A stretch of 64,000 bases of DNA from Armatimonadota bacterium (GCA_030601885.1 JAUWAU010000007.1:1-64000); one strand, 5' to 3'. Counted from the first letter of the stretch, positions 51,359 through 60,626 are shown. Notes: generated from the letters alone by a model not told the origin. Program-made: numbers and translations.

Positions 51359-53014
51359 TCACCCGATGCGAAACTCCGCTCCAACGACCTCGCTATCCCT
51401 GTAGCCCAAGCGACACGTCTTCGTCCTCAGCGTGGCGCTCTGGGTGAGCTTGATCGGCTTGGAATACAGCAGCCAGTGCGGCTTCTCGCCTGTGTCAGTA
51501 GTATACGCGAGAGACGCGCCCTCCGTGGGGCAGGTGATTCGCACCGTGGCCGGACCGTCAAACGTCCCGCCGTTCGGAGCGATGCTCGGCGCGTCTGTCA
51601 CGGCCCATTCGCCGCCGGGACGCCGCTGCTCCCACAGCTCGGGCTCGGGAATCAGGCCGAGGTCGCCCGTCTCTTCCATCCACCGTTCAAGGGCTTTCCG
51701 CATCCGTCTGAGCGCCTGCTGATGCGCCGGCGAGTCGGCGAGGTTGTTCACCTCGTGCGGGTCGGTCGTGATGTCGTACAGCTCCTCAGGGGGCTTTGTC
51801 GGCTGGAAGAAGAGCTTCTGGGGGCCCTCGAGCTTGCCCTCGGCGGCCAGGCGACGCCATTCCTGGATCGTCGGCATCTGGTCCATGTAGGCAATGTGCT
51901 GTGCGTATGGCTTCTCCGGCTCGAAGTTGCGGATGTACTTGTAGCGCTTATCGCGCGCGCAGCGGATGATGTCGTAGGTTTCGTCCATCCGGTCGCGGGC
52001 GGCAAAGATGTACTCGCGGGGCCGGGCGGCCTGGTCGCCGAGGAACGCCTGGCCCTGCATGTACGACGGGATCTCGACGCCGGCAATCGACAGCAGCGTC
52101 GGCCCGAGGTCAATGAAGCTCACCAGATCATCCCGCGCGCTCCCGGGCTCGATCGTGCCCGGCCAACGGATAATGAGCGGGACGTGGATGCCGGAATCGT
52201 AGATCCAGCGCTTCCCCCGTGGCAGGCCCCGGCCATGATCGCCCCAGAAGAACACGATGGTGTCGTCGGCGAGTCCGTCCTCCTCCAGCTCCTTGAGGCG
52301 CTCGGCGACCCTGATGTCCATCGCCGTGACGATGTCGTAGTAGCGGGCCCAGTCCTTCCGGGTCACCGGCGTATCGGGGTAGTACGGCGGCAGGTTGGCC
52401 CTGGCCGGATCGTGCCGCTGCTCGGGCGTGAGAGCCTTCGTGTTGGCGAAGAAGCGCTCGTCCTTCGCGCGGATCTGGCTCTCGTGGGTCACCGTGATGT
52501 TGACCACGGAGAAGAAGGGCTGGCCCTCGGCTCGTCCGCGCCAGTGCGCCTGGCGGCTGCTTTCGTCCCAGGCGGCCACGGGCGGGTCGAAGTTGTAGTC
52601 CGTCTTCACGTTGTTCGTGCAGTAGTAGCCCGCCGCCCGCAGGTACTCGGTGAAACACTTGACGTACGGCGGCGGCACGCCTTTGCACCGCATGTGGTGG
52701 GTGCCGATGCTCGTCGGGTACATTCCCGTGATGATCCCCGACCGGCTCGGCGCGCAGACTCCCGCCACCGTGAAGGCATTGGTGTACAGCGCGCTCTCGC
52801 CCGCGAGCTTGTCCAGGTTCGGCGTGATCGCATACGGGTCGCCGTAGCAGCCCAGATCGGGGCTGGTGTCCTCGCAGGAGATCCAGAGGATGTTGGGCCC
52901 CTCATCCGGCTGCCCGCGCGCGACCGTCCGCGACAGCGCGCTCGCCGCCATGGCCACGCCCGTCGTGTGCAGGAAGTTGCGCCGCGTCATCGCTGCTTTG
53001 TCGGCATTGCTCAT
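51359..53014 (-). CDS. Tat-exported sulfatase with C-terminal chitobiase-like domain
   Basis: 551 aa from ATG 53014 (AAAGGAGA 6 nt upstream). Tat signal TRRNFLHTTGVAMAASAL. Catalytic motif C-A-P-S-R (GVCAPSRSGIITG), metal Asps in NILWISCEDTSPDLGCYG and FWGDHGRGLPRGKRW. The YYCTNNVKTDYNF segment in place of GKWH is typical of heparan N-sulfatase-like (S1_8-type) members. The last 80 residues (SIAPNGGTFDGPATVRITCP, AYTTDTGEKPHWLLYSKPI, SATLRTKTCRLGYRDSEVV) form a CHB_HEX_C_1-type beta domain often fused to secreted glycan enzymes. It is 13 nt downstream of the next sulfatase gene, so the two are an operon. It removes sulfate from a glycan in the periplasm. Confidence 0.93.
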   Translation of the reverse strand: MSNADKAAMTRRNFLHTTGVAMAASALSRTVARGQPDEGPNILWISCEDTSPDLGCYGDPYAITPNLDKLAGESALYTNAFTVAGVCAPSRSGIITGMYPTSIGTHHMRCKGVPPPYVKCFTEYLRAAGYYCTNNVKTDYNFDPPVAAWDESSRQAHWRGRAEGQPFFSVVNITVTHESQIRAKDERFFANTKALTPEQRHDPARANLPPYYPDTPVTRKDWARYYDIVTAMDIRVAERLKELEEDGLADDTIVFFWGDHGRGLPRGKRWIYDSGIHVPLIIRWPGTIEPGSARDDLVSFIDLGPTLLSIAGVEIPSYMQGQAFLGDQAARPREYIFAARDRMDETYDIIRCARDKRYKYIRNFEPEKPYAQHIAYMDQMPTIQEWRRLAAEGKLEGPQKLFFQPTKPPEELYDITTDPHEVNNLADSPAHQQALRRMRKALERWMEETGDLGLIPEPELWEQRRPGGEWAVTDAPSIAPNGGTFDGPATVRITCPTEGASLAYTTDTGEKPHWLLYSKPIKLTQSATLRTKTCRLGYRDSEVVGAEFRIG

Positions 53015-53027
53015 TCTGCTTCTCCTT

Positions 53028-54467
53028 TCACCTCGGCCACGGATATGCGTTGGCGCCGGCATTCGGCAGCACCGGCCCTTCGGGCAGCGTGGCCTGCCAG
53101 CTCAGGACACGCTGCGAGAGCCGCTTGACCACGTCCCGGTGCTTCTTGGCGAGGTTGTTGAGCTCGCTCGGGTCCTTCGGGATGTCGTACAGCTCCACGC
53201 GGCTTCGGTCCGGATTCATCAGCAGCTTCCACTTGCCGTCGCGGATGGCGAGCATGGGGCTCCTATTCAGCATGTGACCGGTGATATTAAACCGCCACTC
53301 CCACATCAGGGGCTTGGTGCGCTCCCGTGGCTTTCCGAGAAGCGCGGCCGACATATCCTCGCCGTCCGGATCCAGGCCGCCCGGCAGTTCCAGGCCCGCC
53401 ATGCTGCAGACGGTGGGCAAGAAGTCTACCGCGCCGACCACGGTCGAATCGTCGATCCTGCCGGCCGATATGTGACCGGGCCAGCGGACGATGAACGGCA
53501 TGCGCACCCCGCCCTCGTAGATGCTGCGCTTGCGCCCGCGAAAGGGCCCCGGCGTGCCGACTCCGCTGTGGCTGGCGTTCCGGATGTGGATGTCCTCCGG
53601 GCCATTGTCGCTGGAGAAGACCACAACCGTGTTGTCGGCCAGGCCGAGCTCATCGAGCTTCGCCATCAGCCGCCCCACCTGCTCGTCGATGTCGCTCACG
53701 GAGGCGTAGTAGATCTGCATGGCGCCCTTGTAGGGGAACTTCCCACCGGGCCCCAAGCGCCGATAGGGCGCCATCTGCTCATCGGTCGGATGCAGCAGCG
53801 CATGGGGCAGCAGCGTCCAGAGGTTCACGTAGAAGGGTCTAGCCCGGTTCGCCTCCATGAAGCGAATCGTCTCATCGACGAACAGCCGAGTGGACCTCGC
53901 CCGGAAGTACGGATCGTCGCGATCCTCCCAGTCCGGACCATTCGAGTTCACCGTGCGGTGGTCGTCAATGCCGTACGCGCCGGGATCGGGGGCGCCATCG
54001 CCACTGCCCAGGTGCCACTTGCCGAAGTGGGCCGTGGCATAGCCGGCGTCCTGGAGGAGCCGTGTGACTGTCGGGAAGCTGGCGTCCAGGTAGTTCGGCA
54101 TGCCGCGCGCTTCGTTCTGCTGCGGCGAGGCGAGATGGCCATGGATGCGATGCCGGGCGGGGAAATGGCTCGTCATGAAGGCGGCGCGGCTCGGCGAGCA
54201 GACGGCGGAGCTGACGTAGAACTGCGTATAGAGCGTCCCCTGCTCGGCCAGCCGGTCGAGGTGGGGCGTCTTGAGGCTTCGGTGCCCATAGCACCCCAGG
54301 TCGCCCCAGCCCAGGTCGTCCGTGAGGATGAAGATGAAATTGGGTCTGTTGCCGCTCGAACGCTCCGACTGCGCCAAAGCCGCCTGGATGAGAGAACTGG
54401 AACCGGCCAATCCGAACGCCACTCGGCTCACCTCGCTCAGGAATTGCCGTCTGCCGATGGTGCTCAT
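53028..54467 (-). CDS. Tat-exported sulfatase, GALNS/arylsulfatase-like
   Basis: 479 aa from ATG 54467 (AAAGGGTGG 5-6 nt upstream; a GTG at 54476 is also in frame). Tat signal GRRQFLSEVSRVAFGLAGSS. Catalytic motif C-S-P-S-R in AVCSPSRAAFMT, metal site NFIFILTDDLGWGDLGCYG, GYATAHFGKWHLGSGDG (sulfate binding) and VVFSSDNGPEDI. The Gly of the usual TG after the motif is Ser. RDGKWKLLMNPDRSRVELYDIPKDPSELNNLA is the typical sulfatase C-terminus. First gene of the two-sulfatase operon. It should need a formylglycine-generating enzyme, which is not encoded in the window. Confidence 0.93.
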   Translation of the reverse strand: MSTIGRRQFLSEVSRVAFGLAGSSSLIQAALAQSERSSGNRPNFIFILTDDLGWGDLGCYGHRSLKTPHLDRLAEQGTLYTQFYVSSAVCSPSRAAFMTSHFPARHRIHGHLASPQQNEARGMPNYLDASFPTVTRLLQDAGYATAHFGKWHLGSGDGAPDPGAYGIDDHRTVNSNGPDWEDRDDPYFRARSTRLFVDETIRFMEANRARPFYVNLWTLLPHALLHPTDEQMAPYRRLGPGGKFPYKGAMQIYYASVSDIDEQVGRLMAKLDELGLADNTVVVFSSDNGPEDIHIRNASHSGVGTPGPFRGRKRSIYEGGVRMPFIVRWPGHISAGRIDDSTVVGAVDFLPTVCSMAGLELPGGLDPDGEDMSAALLGKPRERTKPLMWEWRFNITGHMLNRSPMLAIRDGKWKLLMNPDRSRVELYDIPKDPSELNNLAKKHRDVVKRLSQRVLSWQATLPEGPVLPNAGANAYPWPR

Positions 54468-54726
54468 ATCCGCCACCCTTTCGTGCCGCCCCTGGCGATT
54501 GGGGTCAACCCAGACCGATATACCGATCCATCGAAGGTCTACGTTCCTTCCGCGACGATCAACTCAGTGTGTCCTATTTGCGCTATTGCCGGCAAAACCC
54601 CTCCAGCACCCCCTCTTATGCCTCGCGCCACCGGAGGACACGGCAATGCGCCGCCCGAATATACAGGGCACCGACGAGGCGCCTTGTACGTGCAATAGCG
54701 CACCGGGCCACGGAGGAGCATCCCTG

Positions 54727-56736
54727 ATGAGCACCCTCGCTTTGACTGCCGTACTAGGCTCGGCCGCTGCGCTCTGCGAAGCGGGCGAAGGCAACTGGTA
54801 CGAGACCAGCTTCTACCTTCTCCACGAAGACCACCATACGAGCCGTGCGCGCGAAGTCGGGCGCGATGCCGACCCAGAGGAGACTGCCAGATTGATCGCG
54901 CTGTCCAAACCCGACGTCCTCCAGATCCACGCCAAGGGCAATCCCGGATGGACGACCTATCCGACGAAGATCGGCCACACTCCCCCGAAGCTCGCCCGCG
55001 ACGTGCTCGGCATCTGGCGCGATATCGCGCGTCGCGACGGCTATCATTTCTCCGTCTACTACAACATCGGGCGCGACCGGGAGATAATGATCCGCCGCCC
55101 GCCGTGGAACCGGGCCAAGGCGGACGGCACACCGTATGACCGCGCGCTCTGCTACCACTCGGGCGTCGCGGAGGATTACCTCTGGCCCATGATACGAGAG
55201 ATCTTGCAGCACTACAAGCCGGACGGGTTCTGGTTCGATGGGTCCTGCTTCACCGTGCAGGTGTGTTACTGCGCGAAGTGCCGCGAGCGATTCCGGCGCG
55301 ACCAGGGCCTTGCGGCGCCGGAGGGTCCGGACAGGCCCGGCTGGGACGAGTACAAGGAGATGCAGCGCCAGATATACCGCGAGTTCGTGCACAACACGGC
55401 GGCCGTGATCCACGAGATCGACCCGAAGTGCCTGGTGGCCTTTAACTGGGCTTACTCCGTGCGTATGCCTGAGAGGCCGGATCCCGGGCTCGCATACCTC
55501 ACTGGCGATATCGGCAACCGTGTGGAGGGGCTCTCCGCCGAGGCCCACTGGTATGACGCGGTGGACATCCCGTTTGATCTCATGACGCAGATCAAAACGC
55601 GCATCGAGAACCGAATGCGGCCAAAACCTCGAGAGCAGGTCAAGCAGGAAATGGCGGTCATCGTCGCTAACGGCGGGCGCTATTTCGCCTGGGATACTCC
55701 GACGCCGGAAAGCGCCCTGACGCCCGAGGGCATGGAGTTCCTCGGGGAGGTGGTAGCACCTTTCCTTCGGGAGAGGCAGCGGTGGTGCATGGGTTCGGAG
55801 CGCCTCCCGGATGTCTCGCTGCTGCACCATGCGGCGGCGCACTACGGCGTCACCGACACCAGCACCGTATGCTTCTCTAAAACCGACAATCGCCTCGCCG
55901 GCGCCTGCCAGGCACTGGCTCGGCTGCACCTGAACTACGAGATGGTTCCGGACTGGCGGCTGCGGGAGCAGGACATACGCAGCCCTCTGCTCGTGGTCGA
56001 GCATCCGAAGGTGCTCACGGAGGAGACGGTTGACGCACTGATCGAGTCCGTCAAGTCGGGCGGCAGTCTGCTGATGACGGGCATGGGCATCACGCGCGAC
56101 CCACGATTGCGTGAGCTCTTTGGGATTGCCGAAATGGTCGGGCCGAGTGGCTCTGAGGAATTGACCGTGAAGATCGGCGACCGCGCTACTGCGTTCACGC
56201 ACTGGCTGTTCCGGCTTCGGCTCTCGACTGCAAGGCAGCTACTCGGCGTTGAGGACGCCAAAGGCGAAAGGCACGCGCTCATGACCGAGAATCAGTTCGG
56301 GAAGGGGCTCGCGTACTATGTGCCCCTTCCATTGCTCTCCCAGCACGGGGACGACGTCGTGCCTCCGAGCCTTCTGCAGTTCGTATTCGACGCGGCTCTG
56401 CCGCCGGACAAGCGACTGGTCACCACGGACGCGCCCGACACCGTGGAGGTGGTCCTGCGGCGAAAGGCTGACGAGTACATCCTCCATCTGGTCAACCTGG
56501 CCCCCGGCAGGCGCGAGGTCACGAAGGCCGGGATCCGGAAGTACACCCGCATCACCGACATTCCGCCCGTGCCGCCCACGCGTATCTCCGTTCGGCTTCC
56601 GGCGAGACCGACGGCAGTGACGCTCCAGCCTCAAGGCGCAGCGCCGGAGAACTGGACGTTCGCAAACGGTCGCCTGGATGCCGTGGTGCCGGAATTCGGG
56701 ATCCACCAGATGGTGGTGATGCGGGTAGGAAACTAG
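54727..56736 (+). CDS. Secreted glycoside hydrolase-like TIM-barrel protein
   Basis: 669 aa from ATG 54727 (GGAGGA 10 nt upstream; in-frame starts further left overlap the divergent sulfatase). A short signal peptide (LALTAVLGSAAALCEAGE) precedes a TIM barrel: DADPEETARLIALSKPDVLQIHAKGNPGWTT, KLARDVLGIWRDIARRDGYHFSVYYNIGRDR, KPDGFWFDGSCFTVQVCYCAKCRERFRRD and KCLVAFNWAYS, a layout seen in fucosidase- and beta-galactosidase-like proteins. Middle and C-terminal domains look like a GH42-type trimerisation domain (ALARLHLNYEMVPDWRL, SPLLVVEHPKVLTEETVDALIESVKSGGSLLMTG) and a small beta domain (EYILHLVNLAPGRR). Catalytic acids cannot be named with certainty. Confidence 0.7.
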   Translation: MSTLALTAVLGSAAALCEAGEGNWYETSFYLLHEDHHTSRAREVGRDADPEETARLIALSKPDVLQIHAKGNPGWTTYPTKIGHTPPKLARDVLGIWRDIARRDGYHFSVYYNIGRDREIMIRRPPWNRAKADGTPYDRALCYHSGVAEDYLWPMIREILQHYKPDGFWFDGSCFTVQVCYCAKCRERFRRDQGLAAPEGPDRPGWDEYKEMQRQIYREFVHNTAAVIHEIDPKCLVAFNWAYSVRMPERPDPGLAYLTGDIGNRVEGLSAEAHWYDAVDIPFDLMTQIKTRIENRMRPKPREQVKQEMAVIVANGGRYFAWDTPTPESALTPEGMEFLGEVVAPFLRERQRWCMGSERLPDVSLLHHAAAHYGVTDTSTVCFSKTDNRLAGACQALARLHLNYEMVPDWRLREQDIRSPLLVVEHPKVLTEETVDALIESVKSGGSLLMTGMGITRDPRLRELFGIAEMVGPSGSEELTVKIGDRATAFTHWLFRLRLSTARQLLGVEDAKGERHALMTENQFGKGLAYYVPLPLLSQHGDDVVPPSLLQFVFDAALPPDKRLVTTDAPDTVEVVLRRKADEYILHLVNLAPGRREVTKAGIRKYTRITDIPPVPPTRISVRLPARPTAVTLQPQGAAPENWTFANGRLDAVVPEFGIHQMVVMRVGN

Positions 56737-56893
56737 GGACAGTGGGGCTGTTGAAAAACCCAGGCCACACGCCCGTTCGCGTAGCGCGGGCTTTCCAGCC
56801 CGCGATGTCGGCCTGGAAAGGCCGACCTACGCGGTGGGCGGACGACGAGCCGCCGGCGCCTGGTTTTTTCAACAGCCCCACTGTCCCTAGTTT
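56730..56893. repeat. Inverted-repeat element (35-bp arms) between convergent genes
   Basis: Left arm 56730-56764 (AAACTAGGGACAGTGGGGCT, continuing GTTGAAAAACCCAGG) and right arm 56859-56893 pair with one mismatch. The 94-bp core holds a REP-like palindrome (GCGGGCTTTCCAGCCCGC and GGCCTGGAAAGGCC). The stop codon of the upstream gene (56734-56736) is inside the left arm. It may act as a bidirectional terminator (TTTTTT in the right arm) and looks like a MITE-type insertion. Confidence 0.75.
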
Positions 56894-57493
56894 CTAGTTT
56901 CTTTGGGGAGTGTTGTCGGTGGCAGGTGTGGGGTCTGCCGATCCAGGCAGTGGATCGCGAAGCATTCGACCCAGAATGGGATAGCTGTACAGCGCGTGAG
57001 CAGCGATGGCGATTATGGAGATGAACGTCCGCCACCACTGGCCGGCGGCGCCCCCATGAATTGATTGAAGGATTAACAGGCCGTAGACAGGGAGCGAGAA
57101 CGCGATGTTGAGGGTGAAGTCCTCGGAGATGTACCTCCACGTCGGTAGATCTCTGACAGCAATGCCCTCCAGCGTTTCCTTCGCGCGATCGGGACCGAAA
57201 TGCCGGACGGCCATACGGTGCAGTACAAACCAGCGGTCGGATATCTGTTCGAGCTTCTTGCGCCGAACCCAGAAGAGGGTTGATATGATCGCCAAGGCCG
57301 GTATTGCCAGGGCAAGCGCGCCGGGGCGCAGCAAGAATTCCTGCGCCGTCCTACTCAGGCAGGTTGCGACGGCGATAGCGCCCAGAACGATGACCGCGAG
57401 GTAGAGAAGCCGATCGCGGGCGCGCTCCTCTGTGTCTATCTCCTGCCGCGTCTGTATGAAGTACGCCTGCTCGAATCCGTTTAGTTCAGTCAT
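56894..57493 (-). CDS. Hypothetical membrane protein, 199 aa
   Basis: Start ATG 57493, with GGGAGGGC 6 nt upstream. Two hydrophobic helices near residues 28-45 (LLYLAVIVLGAIAVATC) and 55-72 (GALALAIPALAIISTLFWV) are followed by a cytosolic basic stretch (RRKKLEQISDRWFVLHRMAVRHFG), and two more near 120-165 (FSLPVYGLLILQSIHGG, FISIIAIAAHALYSYPIL). The C-terminus is a short Pro/Thr-rich tail. No family recognised; the layout (2 TM, basic loop, 2 TM) resembles small SMODS/SLOG-type or DUF-class membrane proteins of unknown role. The stop lies directly beside the inverted-repeat element. Confidence 0.6.
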   Translation of the reverse strand: MTELNGFEQAYFIQTRQEIDTEERARDRLLYLAVIVLGAIAVATCLSRTAQEFLLRPGALALAIPALAIISTLFWVRRKKLEQISDRWFVLHRMAVRHFGPDRAKETLEGIAVRDLPTWRYISEDFTLNIAFSLPVYGLLILQSIHGGAAGQWWRTFISIIAIAAHALYSYPILGRMLRDPLPGSADPTPATDNTPQRN

Positions 57494-57706
57494 CCAGCGC
57501 CCTCCCGTGACAGGATGTCGCACAACGCCCCGGCGAGACGCAGCCCGTCGGCCTATTCTGCTGCAGAACTGCCGCATCCTTCGACAAAGTTCACACCATA
57601 GAGTTGAGAGGAGTCTCCGGGATGCGGCAGGGCTTCCGCGGCGAAGCGCGAACAGGATCGCCAATGCCCTCCGAAGCCGCGCACATCGGATTGGTGGGAG
57701 AACGTT

Positions 57707-59794
57707 ATGGATGCTTGCATCACCAGACTCGTCGTCGCACTGACCACGGCGACGCTCTGCACGCTGCCGTGCTGGGCCGACGACTTCGATTCTCTCGTGC
57801 GGCGCGTCGGCCAAATCGCAAACCCGGAGTCATTTGATCCCGCCCTCGACACGGCTCTCGCCCGCGATGTGTCCGACGAGGCCGTCGCGCATCGCAAGGC
57901 CCTTGTGGTCGGCGCCGGAGCGGAAGCCGAGTTCAAGCCGAAGGCCCGTAACCCAAAGCACCAGTTCCCCGTCGCTCTCTGCAAGCTCTCACTGGATCGG
58001 CACGATTCCACGGCTTTGGATTATGTCCCCCGCGGAATGCTCTTCCGCGGCCAGGGCGACACCTTCGGCAAGAGCTCTTTGTCCCGCCTCTTCTGCCAGT
58101 TCGGGTCGGCCCTCACTCCCGAGGTCATCGAGGGCCTCCGGAAGGAGGTCACCACGTACGAGGGCTTTCTCGGCGGCGGCACCGAGAATCACGTCACCAT
58201 GCGCCGCACGGCGGGCTGCCTCTTCGGGGAGCGCTTCCCGGATGCCCGCTTCCATTACGAGCTGACCGGCGCGCAGTTGGCCGAGGAGTGCCGGAACTAC
58301 ATGCGCGATTACGGCAAGGCCATCTTCCGCGCCTCGATGGTCGAATACCTGTCGCCCATCTACCATGCGGTCAACACCGCCCCCTGGCTCAACGTCGTCG
58401 AGCTCGCCGAAAGCGCTGAAGCGCGCATCATGGCCCGGGCGATCCTGGACTGGATGCTGGCCGACTACGCGCTGAATCATCATCACGGGATCATCCTGCC
58501 GCCGGTGCAGCGGGCAAAGGGGCTGATGACCGACAGCTACCAGCTCTCGCATGCGCGCGCGCCGAGCCAGTGGACTGGCTGGCTGTACTGGGGCGGTGGC
58601 AATACGCCGCAGGACGAAGAGCAGTTCCGAGCGCCCGAGTTCACCATCAAACAGCCCTACGGCATCTTCGCCATGCTTCATGCGGTCTCGTCGTGGACAC
58701 CGCATCCCATCATCCGAAACATCGGCGCCAAGCGCCTCCAAACTCCCTACATGGTGTGGCAATCCAGGGGCAACTGGGCCTGCATCGAGCCGGCGCAAGT
58801 CAACGCGTATGGCAAGAAAACCTTCGCACACGACCAGGAACCCAACCCCCGGTACCACATGCGGAGCGTGTACGTGGCCCGCGACTACGCAATCGGCGCC
58901 AGCTACCGACACGAGGACATAATGGACCCGATCACCCGCCACGCGATCCCGTTTATCGTCGGGTGGCGCTCGCCCGATCCGCGTAACTGGCTGATCGTCG
59001 CTCATCCGTATTGGTACACGGCGCGGAAATGGGAGGGTTCCGACGAGCCGCTGGGGGCGGACGACTGGTCGGGGGTGAGCCCCTTCTGCCAGATGGTGCA
59101 CTGGGAGAACGCCGCCGTGCTCATGTTCGACATTCCGGAGCGCGATCCGTACGAAGGCAAGGCCGGCAAAGGCTCTCCGCTGTGGCTCAGCGAACGTACC
59201 GAGCGGCTCGTGCAGGCCGTCTATGTGTATGTTCCGGAGACGATAGACGAAAAGGCACAAACGCCGGCGGGCGTGTTCCTCAGGGAAGGCGATGTGTACA
59301 TCGCTGTCAGGCCCTTCCAGCCCGGCGCCCGCTGGGAGAAGGGCGGTCGCGCGGGATTTCGGCGGCTCGTCCTTCCAGGGGGATTGGTCGGGGCGGCGAT
59401 AGAGGTCGGTGACGCGCGCGAGTTCGGCTCGTTCAAGGCGTTTCAAGACAGAGCCGCATCCTCGCGCCTCGATGTATCTCGCCTCGATGCTGAAAAGCGC
59501 GTGATCTACCGTTCCACTCGCGGCCATACGCTCGACATCCGCTACAACCCGGAGAACTGGCTTCCGCACGCGTCGGTGAACGGCGTGCAGTTGGACTTCG
59601 ACCGATGGCCCACCTGCGAAAGCCCGTACGTGACCTGTCGCGACCAGGTGCTCGACGTGAACGACGGTCGCCAGGGCTTCACCGTAGACTGGCGCGGTGA
59701 TCTGCCCGAGTACACGTACTACGATATCACCAACGGCCGGAAGACGATGACTCGACGCGAGCGCATCGAGGACGGGATGCTCAGAATGGAATAG
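57707..59794 (+). CDS. Large secreted protein of unrecognised family, polysaccharide lyase-like layout
   Basis: 695 aa from ATG 57707 (GGAGAAC just upstream). Signal peptide LVVALTTATLCTLPCWA. The N-terminal half looks helical and toroid-like (VIEGLRKEVTTYEGFLGGGTENHVTMRRTAGCLFGE, RNYMRDYGKAIFRASMVEYLSPIYHAVN, DYALNHHHGIILPPVQRAKGLMTDSYQL), the second half beta-rich (RSVYVARDYAIGASYRHEDIMDP, MVHWENAAVLMFDIPERDPYE, EGDVYIAVRPFQPG). An alpha-toroid followed by an antiparallel beta-sandwich is the fold of several polysaccharide lyases, with His/Asn/Tyr catalysis, and GTENH is a candidate active-site motif. No known family name can be given. It lies in the carbohydrate block. Confidence 0.65.
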   Translation: MDACITRLVVALTTATLCTLPCWADDFDSLVRRVGQIANPESFDPALDTALARDVSDEAVAHRKALVVGAGAEAEFKPKARNPKHQFPVALCKLSLDRHDSTALDYVPRGMLFRGQGDTFGKSSLSRLFCQFGSALTPEVIEGLRKEVTTYEGFLGGGTENHVTMRRTAGCLFGERFPDARFHYELTGAQLAEECRNYMRDYGKAIFRASMVEYLSPIYHAVNTAPWLNVVELAESAEARIMARAILDWMLADYALNHHHGIILPPVQRAKGLMTDSYQLSHARAPSQWTGWLYWGGGNTPQDEEQFRAPEFTIKQPYGIFAMLHAVSSWTPHPIIRNIGAKRLQTPYMVWQSRGNWACIEPAQVNAYGKKTFAHDQEPNPRYHMRSVYVARDYAIGASYRHEDIMDPITRHAIPFIVGWRSPDPRNWLIVAHPYWYTARKWEGSDEPLGADDWSGVSPFCQMVHWENAAVLMFDIPERDPYEGKAGKGSPLWLSERTERLVQAVYVYVPETIDEKAQTPAGVFLREGDVYIAVRPFQPGARWEKGGRAGFRRLVLPGGLVGAAIEVGDAREFGSFKAFQDRAASSRLDVSRLDAEKRVIYRSTRGHTLDIRYNPENWLPHASVNGVQLDFDRWPTCESPYVTCRDQVLDVNDGRQGFTVDWRGDLPEYTYYDITNGRKTMTRRERIEDGMLRME

Positions 59795-59903
59795 CAGCCG
59801 GTCCGCTGCCTTCAGCCGCTGCCAACGCTCAGAGCCCGTGTGCCACGGCGCCTGACCCCCCTCGGGGTCGGCGTCCCGCCCGTAGGGTCAGGGACTTGCT
59901 CGT

Positions 59904-59961
59904 GCCTGTCCAAAGCGGCATCCCGATCCCTGTCTGAAGCGGGACGCCTGTGTGAAGCGGC
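59904..59961 (+). repeat. Three short direct repeats (16 bp)
   Basis: GCCTGTCCAAAGCGGC (59904-59919), CCCTGTCTGAAGCGGG (59928-59943) and GCCTGTGTGAAGCGGC (59946-59961) are variants of one motif; a fourth, CCCTGTCTAAAGCGGG, begins at about 60221. Spacing is irregular, so this is not a CRISPR. Confidence 0.5.
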
Positions 59962-60040
59962 GTGCCGTACGGCACCCCGTACGCGGCCAAGCCGTGCGCC
60001 GGGTGCCCCACCGGGGCATGGATAACTACCCCGAAGATTT

Positions 60041-60092
60041 CGCCCGTCCGCCCACCCGTTGTAGCCGGAGCAGCTTGCTCCGGCGGCCCCCA
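60041..60092 (+). repeat. REP family 2, copy 2
   Basis: Shares CGCCC.TC, CCACC and the palindrome CCGGAGCAGCTTGCTCCGG with the copy at 41311-41362, in the same orientation. Confidence 0.65.
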
Positions 60093-60441
60093 GCCCCCCC
60101 GCCGGGCCCATCTTCATGGTTTCAGAGTGTGGCCCCGCCACATGACGGCTGCTTCGAAGATTTGGTCGTGTGCCCTTCTGTAGGCGAGCAAGGCCCGCAG
60201 GTCCTCAGAGCACCTGTGGCCCCTGTCTAAAGCGGGGCCCCGTATGGGGCTCGCCACAGCCCCGTCTCAGCGCTCCCACGGGCGGCCGCTGAGCGATCTG
60301 GCACGGACGTGCGCCCGCACTGCGCCCCGCGCGCCTCCGATGCGGCGGCTCGCATTCGCCTCCCTGAGCGTGGCGGGAAGATTCTGCCTGCTGCCAAGCA
60401 GGAACATCAACTGCATACGTTGAAATATGGTATATCAGCCA

Positions 60442-60468
60442 TTGGATAAGCATTATCCGCGATATACT
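60442..60468 (+). promoter_or_regulatory. Candidate sigma-70-type promoter for the lipoprotein gene
   Basis: TTGGAT (60442-60447) and TATACT (60463-60468), spacing 15 nt (one or two short of ideal), inside an AT-rich island (60415-60470) in an otherwise GC-rich gap. It would give a leader of about 155 nt before ATG 60627. Confidence 0.35.
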
Positions 60469-60626
60469 GCGCATGGTTAAGGTGACATTGGCTCTCGCTC
60501 GACCAGGAAGCGATCAAGCAGCCTCTGCGCCATTTGGCCGCTCGCCATGAGTCGCCAGCGTCTGTCCCGGTGGTATGCCGTCGAGGCTGTTGTTATAGGC
60601 GGATAACGGGGTCTGAGGTGTATAGG

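Larger units (their letters stand above)
59795..60626. other. Repeat-rich intergenic region
   Basis: This 832-bp gap has no convincing gene. It holds the second copy of REP family 2 (60041-60092), four short CCTGTCTRAAGCGG repeats (59904, 59928, 59946 and about 60221), palindromes such as GTGCCGTACGGCAC (59962-59975), and the AT-rich promoter candidate at 60442-60468. A 15-bp block GCTTCGAAGATTTGG (about 60150) also occurs inverted beside REP copy A near 47254. Confidence 0.55.

Noticed and set aside
59795..60626. CRISPR-like array in the repeat-rich gap
   Set aside because: Repeats are only about 16 bp, irregularly spaced and diverged, and no cas gene is nearby.
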